Source: Granulicella sapmiensis
GTDB lineage: Bacteria; Acidobacteriota; Terriglobia; Terriglobales; Acidobacteriaceae
DNA length: 64,000 bases
Assembly (NCBI GenBank): GCA_026225395.1
Contig: JAMFSR010000037.1
Location: 173,052 to 237,051 of the forward strand
Direction of reading: 5' to 3'
The position numbers were made by a program, and so were the translations under genes. Of the stretch, positions 53,668 to 61,571 are shown piece after piece; positions within the stretch are counted from its first letter, which is position 1; the number at the start of each line of letters is the position of its first letter. The notes under the pieces were generated by a model. It was not told where the DNA came from. It saw only the letters and a list, made by a program, of their open reading frames with translations, and did no database searches.

Positions 53668-55470
53668 TCAGTAAACGTCGCGCTGATAACGATGCTGGTC
53701 CTTCAATGTCTGGATGTAGTCCTGTGCGGCTTCATGATCCATGCCGCCCTGTTTTGCGACGATGCTATGCAGCACTGCGTCCACATCTTTTGCCATGCGG
53801 CTTGCATCTCCGCATACATAGATGCTTGCTCCCTCCTGCATCCAACTCCAGAGCTGCACCGCCTGTTCGATCATCCTGTCCTGTACATAGACCTTGCGTT
53901 CCTGGTCGCGGGAAAAGGCTGTGTCTAGGCGCGTCAGGTGCTTGTCTGTGAGCATCGCTTCGAGTTCTTCGCGATAGAGGAAGTCGGTGGCCGCGCTGCG
54001 CTCGCCGAAAAAGAGCCAATTTTTGCCTGTCGCCGCGAGCGCACGCCGTTCATGCAGGAAGGCGCGGAAAGGAGCTATGCCTGTGCCTGGGCCGATCATG
54101 ATTACAGGGGTCTCGCCGGAGGTGGGCAAGCGGAATTTCTTGTTCGGTTGGATATAAATGGGACGGCGGTCGCCGGTTGAGGTGCGATCCGCAAGCAGCG
54201 TTGAGCAAACGCCGCCGCGTTCACGGTTGTGCGAACGATAGCGGACAATGGCGACGGTAGTGTGGATTTCGCCGGTGTGGGCGCAAGGGCTCGAAGAAAT
54301 GGAGTAGAGCCGCGGCGTAAGTCTGGGCAGCATCGCGACGAGGTCTGCGGGATCGTGCAGAATTCCGGGATAGTTGTGGAGAAGGTCGATGAGACCGCGG
54401 TCCCAGGTGTACTTTTCAAGGTGTGCTTGCTGCTCAGGAACGAGCAGACCAAAGAGAGGCTGGCAGTTACCGATGGTGGCGTATGCCTCGATCATCTTGC
54501 GTGTAAGGCGGGTTATCTGCAAGTGGTTAGTGAGGGCATCGAGGAGCGTTGTCGCACCTGATTTAGGGAGCTGTACTGGCGCCTGGGGGCTGAAATTCAA
54601 GGTTGCGATGATGTCTTCGACTAGCTGCTGGTCGTTTTGCGGAACCACGCCACAGGCGTCTCCGGCTTCGTACTCTAGGTTCGAGTCGGCAATAGAGAAC
54701 GCCATATGCATCGTAAGTTTGCTGGAGACATCATGAGTGAGCGGGCGCTTGTCCACCAATGGCGCAAAGAAGGGATTGTCGCGGGTGTATGCAGAACTGT
54801 GGCCGTTCCTCGATAGGGACGAAGGCTCGGAATTCGGGTGAGTGATAGCGACTGAAGAGGATGTGGTGTTGCTGACTGGGTGCGTGGCGACGATAGATTC
54901 CAGGCGAGAATAGAGACCCTCTTTCCAATGTGCAAAGGCATCGTCCAGGTCTACATCGCAATCCACGCGATCACAGAGGCGGACAGCGCCGAGTGAAGCC
55001 AGCCTACTGTCAAGATCAATGCCGAACTTGCAGAAGTACTCGTAGTGCGAGTCGCCAAGGGCGAGCACGGAGTAGGACAAATCTTGATAACGCGGAAAGT
55101 GTTCGACGCAAAGCTGCTGGTAGAAAGGCTGGACTGCATCGGGGGCATCGCCGTCGCCATAGGTGCTGGCGACGAAGATGGCGTAACGTTCCTCAGCCAG
55201 AGCCGCGGGGGTGTAGTCCTGAAGCGAAGTGAGTGAGGCAACGTGGCCTCTTGACTTGAGTTCTTTGGCAACTTTGCGAGCGAGGCCTTCGGCGGTTCCG
55301 GTTTGCGAGGCATAGAGAACTGCGATTTTCAGCGATGGCGGCTTTGCAGCGGCCTCAGCCGGCGGGGCTTCGGAAAAGAGACCTGTCAGGAAACCGTTGA
55401 GCCATGCACGCTGTTCCGGCGTGAACGGAGCGGAGTTGGGAATGAAAGGGACATGCGGCATGGGACTCAT
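53668..55470 (-). CDS. CysJ-like diflavin reductase
   Basis: 600 residues. Order: N-terminal motif APFTPEQRAWLNGFLTGLFS, flavodoxin domain (VLYASQTGTAEGLARKVAKE), FAD domain (RLYSISSSP), NADPH domain (GPGTGIAPFRAFLHERR, YVCGDASRMAKDVDAVL) and the terminal aromatic residue of the family (RDVY). ATG overlaps the nitrite reductase stop (ATGA). It likely supplies NADPH electrons to the siroheme enzyme encoded before it, as CysJ does for CysI. Confidence 0.93.
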   Translation of the reverse strand: MSPMPHVPFIPNSAPFTPEQRAWLNGFLTGLFSEAPPAEAAAKPPSLKIAVLYASQTGTAEGLARKVAKELKSRGHVASLTSLQDYTPAALAEERYAIFVASTYGDGDAPDAVQPFYQQLCVEHFPRYQDLSYSVLALGDSHYEYFCKFGIDLDSRLASLGAVRLCDRVDCDVDLDDAFAHWKEGLYSRLESIVATHPVSNTTSSSVAITHPNSEPSSLSRNGHSSAYTRDNPFFAPLVDKRPLTHDVSSKLTMHMAFSIADSNLEYEAGDACGVVPQNDQQLVEDIIATLNFSPQAPVQLPKSGATTLLDALTNHLQITRLTRKMIEAYATIGNCQPLFGLLVPEQQAHLEKYTWDRGLIDLLHNYPGILHDPADLVAMLPRLTPRLYSISSSPCAHTGEIHTTVAIVRYRSHNRERGGVCSTLLADRTSTGDRRPIYIQPNKKFRLPTSGETPVIMIGPGTGIAPFRAFLHERRALAATGKNWLFFGERSAATDFLYREELEAMLTDKHLTRLDTAFSRDQERKVYVQDRMIEQAVQLWSWMQEGASIYVCGDASRMAKDVDAVLHSIVAKQGGMDHEAAQDYIQTLKDQHRYQRDVY

Positions 55471-57290
55471 ATCTCCCTTCCTGAGATAGTTGCAGGGAGT
55501 TGCGCGAACGAGCGAAGGTCCTCGATGGAATGGCGGCGGGTGAACGAAAGAAAGGTCTCTTCCTCGGAAAGCCGTCTTCGATCGAATGCCTCGAAGAGGC
55601 GCTCCATCACAGGGGGGAGATCGTCGAAGCGGATGGCCGAGACCAGTTCGCGGGCAAGGCCCTTGTCTTGGTCCGAGCCGCCGCCGAGATTTACCTGGTA
55701 GCCCTCTTCGCCGCCTACCTTTGTGCCCAGGAGGCCGATGTCGCCGATGTAGTGCTGCGCGCAGGAGTGTGGGCAGCCGGTTACATGGAGATTGATCGGT
55801 TGTAGAATCCGAAACCGCTGGTCAAGATGATTGGCGAGCGCAACTGCGTGGGCCTTTGTGTCCGTTGCAGAAAAGCGGCAACCTTGATTGCCGGTGCAGG
55901 CGACAGTGCCGGAGAGGATGCGGCCAGCGGTGAACTGCAAACCGATGGCGAGCAACGCCTGCTGTGCGGCTTCAAGATGCTCGGTACGCACATTGGGCAC
56001 GATCAGGTTCTGCCATACCGTCAATCGCAGTTCCCCGGAACCGAAGCTATCGGAGATATCGGCCAATGCTCGCATCTGCTCCACGGGAAGGCGGCCAACA
56101 GGCACTAATATGCCGATATAAGAGAGCCCGGATTGCGACTGTGGGTGAATACCCAGGTGACCGGCCCGGTCGATTGGCTTGCGCGCCTCGCACTCCGACA
56201 CAGGGAAGCGTAGCAGTGGAAACGCGAGCAGCTTCTCAGTCTCTTCAAGAAACTTTTCGATACCCCAGCGATCAAGGAGATACTTCAGCCGTGCCTTCTT
56301 GCGGTCGGTGCGGTCTCCGTTCTCGGAAAAGACGCGGATCATTGCGGCGGCTACGGCTACCGCCTCATGCGGACGGAGAATGACGCCACAGTCGCTTGCG
56401 AACTGGCGATGCCCGGTGATGCCGCACAGCACGACGCGAAAGTAGACGCCGGCTGGCAGTTCCTTTCCTTCGCCGACTCGCACCGCAAGGAAGCCGATAT
56501 CGTTGGTATCGGCGACTACGCTGATCGTGCCGCCATTGTCGAAGGCCACATTGAACTTGCGTGGAAGACCGTACAGGTCGCGCGAGTTGAGGATGTACTG
56601 ATTGAGCGCCTCGGCATAGGGAAGCACGTCGAGCAACTCGTCGGGGTCCAATCCCGAGATTGGCGAAGCCGTGATATTGCGGATGTTGTCAGCGCCCGAA
56701 CCTCGCGAACTCATGCCCAGCGCTTGCACTTTGTTGAGCACACGAACGATGTCGCGCGGTTGAAACTCGCGAATCTGCAGATTGGCACGGGTAGTGATAT
56801 CGGCACGACCAGAACCCCAATCGGCGGCCATCCCGGCCAGACCACGGAGTTGTGCCGAAGTAAGGACCGCCCCTGGGACACGGAGACGCAACATGAACGA
56901 GTCCTGCGCGGGAGCGACGTAGAAGAGCCCATGAAATTTGAATCGGAAAAGGTCGTCAGCAGCAGGTGCCCGGTCTTCATTGGCATGAGCGAGCAGCCTA
57001 TCCCAGATATCGAGGGGGTTTTGGTCCCGCTTCCAGAGTTCTTCGCGGCAAAGGTCCTCAACCGGCGTGCCGTGGAACATCTCAACCTGAGCAGTTGCGG
57101 CATTCGGTAACCCGGAATCTGGGTCCGCGGTAATGTGTCCTGAAGGTGTGTGGCCTACGAAGGGCGTCCGCTGCCTCACCGCAGCGAAAAAGCCTTCAAG
57201 ATATTGCTTTTGTTCCGTCGTGAAGGACTCGTTTGGCTCGGACTGGAGAGCGTCCGATACACCGGGTTTTGGGATGATCTGTGATGACAT
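55467..57290 (-). CDS. nirA: Siroheme [4Fe-4S] nitrite (or sulfite) reductase
   Basis: 607 residues from ATG 57290 with AGGAG 8-9 nt upstream. Two siroheme-reductase repeats; the cluster/siroheme ligands are in CTGNQGCRFSATDTK and CPHSCAQHYIGDIGLLGTKV. The N-terminus carries SFTTEQKQYLEGFFAAVRQR, similar to the motif in the flavoprotein. First gene of the operon; context favours nitrite to ammonium rather than sulfite reduction. Confidence 0.93.
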   Translation of the reverse strand: MSSQIIPKPGVSDALQSEPNESFTTEQKQYLEGFFAAVRQRTPFVGHTPSGHITADPDSGLPNAATAQVEMFHGTPVEDLCREELWKRDQNPLDIWDRLLAHANEDRAPAADDLFRFKFHGLFYVAPAQDSFMLRLRVPGAVLTSAQLRGLAGMAADWGSGRADITTRANLQIREFQPRDIVRVLNKVQALGMSSRGSGADNIRNITASPISGLDPDELLDVLPYAEALNQYILNSRDLYGLPRKFNVAFDNGGTISVVADTNDIGFLAVRVGEGKELPAGVYFRVVLCGITGHRQFASDCGVILRPHEAVAVAAAMIRVFSENGDRTDRKKARLKYLLDRWGIEKFLEETEKLLAFPLLRFPVSECEARKPIDRAGHLGIHPQSQSGLSYIGILVPVGRLPVEQMRALADISDSFGSGELRLTVWQNLIVPNVRTEHLEAAQQALLAIGLQFTAGRILSGTVACTGNQGCRFSATDTKAHAVALANHLDQRFRILQPINLHVTGCPHSCAQHYIGDIGLLGTKVGGEEGYQVNLGGGSDQDKGLARELVSAIRFDDLPPVMERLFEAFDRRRLSEEETFLSFTRRHSIEDLRSFAQLPATISGREI

Positions 57291-57609
57291 GCTCAAGACT
57301 CCTGAGAAAACAGGGACGATGGTCTGGGTTCGACGCCGCCGGAGAGTGCTTGGCATTCTCTGCGCAGGGACACAGATACGTGCCAGACTGTACCCCGGAA
57401 AGGGATGTCGTGGATTCAGGGCTCATCGCGGAGCATGATGTCAGTGCGAGTGTGGTGCAGGATCAACCTGCGGAAGAGACAGCATGGTCTCATTCCGGGA
57501 CGGCGACCAACCATAAAACTGTCGCCGATGTGCCGATGATAGCGGGAGTTTGGCGCGAACGCAAGCTGTAGCAGCGAGTGCAGTCTAAAGCACCGCGCAG
57601 AATTCGCTT
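57291..57609. promoter_or_regulatory. Leader of the nitrate operon with consecutive hairpins
   Basis: On the minus strand, in order of transcription: CGGCGAC/GTCGCCG with a 13-nt loop (57501-57527); a stem of about ten pairs, CGGAA(t)GAGAC with GTCTCTTCCG, closing a hexanucleotide loop CATGCT (57471-57497); GCAGG-TTGAT-CCTGC (57457-57471); and CCTG-TTTTCT-CAGG overlapping the nirA ribosome-binding site. ANTAR proteins bind paired hexaloop hairpins with A at loop position 1 and G at 4. The second hairpin has G4 but not A1. Confidence 0.45.
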
Positions 57610-58983
57610 CTACGTGTTGGGTGACAGCAGTGCAACTGGTTCATGTCGTTTGATCTCTTCGTGTAGGCGCTGGTCGCCAGAAATAGAAGCATCGCCGGAA
57701 ATGGCATAGGCGACTGCGGCCCCGATGAGAGCGGGAATGATAAAGGCGTGACCCCCGGTAGCTTCGGCAACAAACACGACAGCCGCAAGCGGTGTCTTAT
57801 ACGCGGCGGCGATAAAGGACGCCATGCCAACGGCTGCATAGAGCGCAAACGACGTGCTGTGTACGACCGATTGGGCGAATGCGATACCGAGTCCGCCACC
57901 GGTCAGAAAGAGTGGAACGAACATGGCGCTAACCCCACCGGCACCGAGTGTGAAGGCAGTCGCCGCTAGTTTGAAGATGGCGAAAACAACGAGTTCTTTG
58001 GAGCTATGGCTTTGGTTGAGAATTTGGCCGACAGCCTCATAGTTTGGACCGAGCGGAATGAGCGTTCCAGGGTAAAACTGTAGAAAGAGCAATCCGCAAA
58101 GGCCGGTTAGAAGACCACCGAGCGTCAACTTGATCCAATGAGGCGCTGTCCAGTTGATCACAAAGCTGCGGAGACGGCGGAAGGTGATGACAAAAGCCAT
58201 TGCCAGCAACCCGATCAACAGTCCAAGAAGGGCGGACCACAGGAGATCGCGCATGGTGTACGTGCCGGAACTGCTGAAATTGAAGAGCGGCTCGCTGCCT
58301 AGAAATGCGCCGAGCGTCATGTAGGACACGACGGAAGCGATTAGCGACGGCAAGAGTGCCTCATGGGCCAGGTCGTCTTTATAGGGCATCTCCAATGCGA
58401 ACACGATGCCGGTAAGAGGCGCACGGAAGACGGCAGACATGCCGGCCGCGGCCCCACAGATCAACATGATGCGGCGATCACGCTGGGTGAGACGGAAGCG
58501 CCTCAGACCTTGCAGTCTGGTCCAGAGCCACGATCCAATGGCCGCTCCGCCGTAGATACTCGGACCTTCCAAAGCTGCACTGCCACCGAAGCCGACGGTA
58601 GTAACAGCTGCCAGTAGCTTTGCGGGGAAAGCACGCATATCGATAGCGCCCTGGTGCTCATGGTAGGACTGGATGACCTCTTCCGTCGAGTGCCGGTTGG
58701 GGTCTCCCGTCAGGTATTGCATAATCAGGCCGGTAATGGCACAGCCGAGAACAAGGCCGGGGACAATGGCCCCATGATGATGAAGGTAATACGCCAGAAC
58801 TGCGGGCCACATCTTGCGCAGGATAATGACCGCAACTGCTGTAATCGTAAGTCCTGTGGTGATGCCGATAAGCGGCGCAATCAGAAGCCATTTGTGAAGA
58901 TTGCGCGCATAGGTCGCGGTCAGGTCTTCGTGGACTTTCGGAAGATAACGGCGTAGCAAAGGGTGTTGTGTGAACTTACTCAT
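57610..58983 (-). CDS. ClC-family anion channel/antiporter
   Basis: 457 residues from ATG 58983. Motif GFGGSAALEGPSIYGGAAIG contains the gating Glu of the GxEGP type, and LGAGGVSAMFVPLFLTGGGL the GxFxP region. About 16 helical segments expected. ClC proteins move chloride, nitrate or fluoride; placement beside nitrate genes makes nitrate possible but unproven. Transcribed after the MarR gene. Confidence 0.9.
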   Translation of the reverse strand: MSKFTQHPLLRRYLPKVHEDLTATYARNLHKWLLIAPLIGITTGLTITAVAVIILRKMWPAVLAYYLHHHGAIVPGLVLGCAITGLIMQYLTGDPNRHSTEEVIQSYHEHQGAIDMRAFPAKLLAAVTTVGFGGSAALEGPSIYGGAAIGSWLWTRLQGLRRFRLTQRDRRIMLICGAAAGMSAVFRAPLTGIVFALEMPYKDDLAHEALLPSLIASVVSYMTLGAFLGSEPLFNFSSSGTYTMRDLLWSALLGLLIGLLAMAFVITFRRLRSFVINWTAPHWIKLTLGGLLTGLCGLLFLQFYPGTLIPLGPNYEAVGQILNQSHSSKELVVFAIFKLAATAFTLGAGGVSAMFVPLFLTGGGLGIAFAQSVVHSTSFALYAAVGMASFIAAAYKTPLAAVVFVAEATGGHAFIIPALIGAAVAYAISGDASISGDQRLHEEIKRHEPVALLSPNT

Positions 58984-59041
58984 CGGTTTCTGGCACTTCA
59001 CTGTCAGTCTCCATTGGGCCGAATGCTGAAATGCATAGTTT

Positions 59042-59464
59042 TCAGGCGGTAAAGGTCTTGAGCGCCTGGATAAGTTGCGGGCCAAGTTCGTTCAATTCGC
59101 GGGAGTGATCCGCGGAGAGTTCTTGCAGGATTCGACTGCCCTCAGGAGTTAGTTTCAGCACGACTTGGCGGCGGTTATGCGGATCGCGCTTCCGCACGAT
59201 CAGGCCGGCTTCCTCGCAACGATTGCCGAGTTCCACAACGCTGTGATGGCGCAGCGCCAGCCTGTCCGCGAGATAGCCGACTGCGGTCACGGTTCCTTCG
59301 GGCGCGCCCGCTATCTGGAGCAGGAGTTGATGCTGTTGTGGTGCGAGCCCCGCTCGGGTTGCAGCCTCTTCGCTGAAGTGCAGAAACCTTCGGAGAGTAA
59401 AGCGGAACTCGGCGAGTGAGCCGATGCGTAAGGCAGAGTCATAGCTTTGGGGTTGTTTCGTCAC
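59042..59464 (-). CDS. MarR-family regulator
   Basis: 140 residues from GTG 59464. MarR core: QHQLLLQIAGAPEGTVTAVG, YLADRLALRHHSVVELGNRC, and wing VRKRDPHNRRQVVLKLTPEG. Start lies 6 bp from overlapping palindromes, consistent with autoregulation. Upstream of and probably co-transcribed with the ClC gene. Confidence 0.88.
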   Translation of the reverse strand: MTKQPQSYDSALRIGSLAEFRFTLRRFLHFSEEAATRAGLAPQQHQLLLQIAGAPEGTVTAVGYLADRLALRHHSVVELGNRCEEAGLIVRKRDPHNRRQVVLKLTPEGSRILQELSADHSRELNELGPQLIQALKTFTA

Positions 59465-59871
59465 TTCAGATATCGTATCACGATACGTGAAATAGCAACT
59501 CGAGAGCTGAGTTTGAACTCGGCGGAGACCGTTGACGGGTGCCAATCGCTACCGCAGCCGAGACGGAGAGTTTCTTGCATTCTGGTGAATGCCGTGTTAC
59601 TTCTCAGTACAACCCTTGTTGAAAACGCGACCCCCCGATGCGTCGCGACCTTGACGTCGGCACCCCGTGCGGTAGCATTGACGTCCCCTTGACATAAATC
59701 CATGGGCGTTCTCCGTCACCGGGCAGACCGCTCCTTCAGACCCCAACATTTTCAATGCCCCATGCTCATCGCCTCGCAGGCGTAACGCCATGTGCTGTTT
59801 TTCAGGCGCTTGAGCATCAGGAGGTCCTTACTTACTCGTTTTTCAACCCGATCTAACCCGAGGGAAAGCGC
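59465..59871. other. Divergent intergenic region between MarR and porin genes
   Basis: About 400 bp with no convincing gene. Contains the MarR palindromes, a GAG..GAGTT/AACTC dyad (59502-59520), TTGACA at 59690 without a clear -10, and a distant ATGCTC/GAGCAT inverted repeat before the porin gene. Looks partly like decayed DNA. Confidence 0.5.
59471..59487. promoter_or_regulatory. Overlapping palindromes, probable MarR operator
   Basis: TATCGT-ATC-ACGATA (59471-59485) and CGTATC-AC-GATACG (59474-59487), both perfect, immediately upstream of the MarR start codon. Confidence 0.7.
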
Positions 59872-61380
59872 ATGACCTGGAAGCACCTTGCACTCTGTGT
59901 GTTTCTCGTATCTCCCGCCATCATTGCCAACTCAGGGTGGTCGCAAACGTCCAACGTGCCATCTGCCGTACCCGCGTCTGCCTCCTCTCCGGTCAGCATC
60001 TCGGTGTTCGACCGCACGCGCACCGATGCCAACAATTGGTACGGAGATCCGCCTTACACCACGACATACCCCTATGTGGAGCAGCTACTCCGCATCAGCG
60101 TTGCACAAAAGATCAAACACTTCGACTGGCAGTTGGAGGTTTCGCAGAACGATGTCTTCGACGTGCCCACGACTTCTGTTTCGACTGTGACGGCACAAGG
60201 GCAGCTTGGCCTTGGGGGCACCTACTACGCCGCCGATGGCAGCAACACAATGCCTGTTGCAGCTTCTTTCCGGCAAGGCTTCTTGCGCTATCACGGAAGC
60301 GGCCCAGATTCGACCTTGCGCCTCGGTCGCTTCGAGTTTTTCGACGGCCAGGAGACGGTCCCGAAAGACACGACCCTTGCCTGGCTACAGACCAACCGCA
60401 TAGCCCAACGTCTGATTGGCAACTTCGGATTCTCTAACGGTCAACGCAGCTTCGATGGAGCCGACGGTCACTACGGCAAAGGTAGTTGGGACATCACGGC
60501 GATGGCTGGCCGCGCCACACAGGGCGTCTTCAACATGAACGCCAACCCGGAACTCAACGTCGATCTGCAATATCTTGCCTATAGCAAGTCCGACTTCGGC
60601 CAGCATCTTCTCTGGCGTGTATTCGCGATCGATTATCACGATGGCCGCACCGGTCTTACCAAGACCGACAACCGCGCACTTGCCGTGCGACAGACCGACC
60701 ATAAAAACATTCGCATTGGCACCTATGGAGCCGATCTCGTAACGTCGATCCCAGCGGGGCCGGGGACGTTCGATTTTCTGTTCTGGGGAGCCTTGCAAAA
60801 TGGAAATTGGGGTCTACTCAATCAACACTCCGGAGCCGCGGCGATCGAGGGCGGGTATCGGCTCACAAGCGTCGTCTCAAAACCATGGTTGCGGGGCGGG
60901 TTCTTCCGCAGCACCGGTGACACCAACGCCACCGATACCCAGCACAATACCTTCTTTCAGATACTTCCTACGCCGCGCGTGTATGCACGCTTCCCCTTCT
61001 ACAACCTGATGAACGACCGCGATGAGTTCGTTCAGTTGGTGGACAACCCCAGTAAGAAACTGGAGATCCGTTCTGACCTGCACTTCCTGCAACTGACATC
61101 GAACACGGACCTGTGGTATGGCGGTGGCGGTGCTTATGACAATCTTGCATTCGGCTACACGGGACGCCCTGCCGTTCTGCACAACAGCTTAGCCTCGGTC
61201 GCTGACATAAGCTCAGACTATCAAGTCACCTCTTCGTTGGCGCTGAATATGTATTACGCGCATTCCTATGGCAAGTCGGTAGTCAAAGCAGACTATCCGG
61301 CAGGCGCTACCGCGAACTTCGGCTATCTGGAATTGGTTTACCGCTGGGGTGTCAAACAACGCGCGTTGCCAACGAAGTGA
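59872..61380 (+). CDS. Outer-membrane beta-barrel protein (alginate-export/AlgE-like porin)
   Basis: 502 residues. Signal peptide (MTWKHLALCVFLVSPAIIAN). Alternating beta-strand pattern throughout, with typical blocks FLRYHGSGPDSTLRLGRFEF, NRIAQRLIGNFGFSNGQRSF and the aromatic end GYLELVYRWG. Family is the alginate-export type; in this setting it may let nitrate or another anion through the outer membrane. Confidence 0.85.
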   Translation: MTWKHLALCVFLVSPAIIANSGWSQTSNVPSAVPASASSPVSISVFDRTRTDANNWYGDPPYTTTYPYVEQLLRISVAQKIKHFDWQLEVSQNDVFDVPTTSVSTVTAQGQLGLGGTYYAADGSNTMPVAASFRQGFLRYHGSGPDSTLRLGRFEFFDGQETVPKDTTLAWLQTNRIAQRLIGNFGFSNGQRSFDGADGHYGKGSWDITAMAGRATQGVFNMNANPELNVDLQYLAYSKSDFGQHLLWRVFAIDYHDGRTGLTKTDNRALAVRQTDHKNIRIGTYGADLVTSIPAGPGTFDFLFWGALQNGNWGLLNQHSGAAAIEGGYRLTSVVSKPWLRGGFFRSTGDTNATDTQHNTFFQILPTPRVYARFPFYNLMNDRDEFVQLVDNPSKKLEIRSDLHFLQLTSNTDLWYGGGGAYDNLAFGYTGRPAVLHNSLASVADISSDYQVTSSLALNMYYAHSYGKSVVKADYPAGATANFGYLELVYRWGVKQRALPTK

Positions 61381-61503
61381 TGCTGCGTCGCTGTTCTGTC
61401 GGTTCCCTTCGAGAAGTGGGGCGTGGCGTCGATACTGAAAACCCACGGTATACTGATGATTAGCAGCCCTACATTTCGCTGGAAAACCATCTTTGACAAT
61501 GTT

Positions 61504-61538
61504 TTGCAGGACAGGTTGACCTTAATGCAAACCTGCAA
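61504..61538. promoter_or_regulatory. Dyad in the leader of the HemD-GAF-ANTAR gene
   Basis: TTGCAGG (61504-61510) with CCTGCAA (61532-61538), and the alternative CAGGTT (61512) with AACCTG (61530). Lies 35-70 nt before the start codon, downstream of TTGACA (61493). Confidence 0.35.
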
Positions 61539-61571
61539 GGAGCAGCTTTGTGGGGCCATATAGGATAGCAA

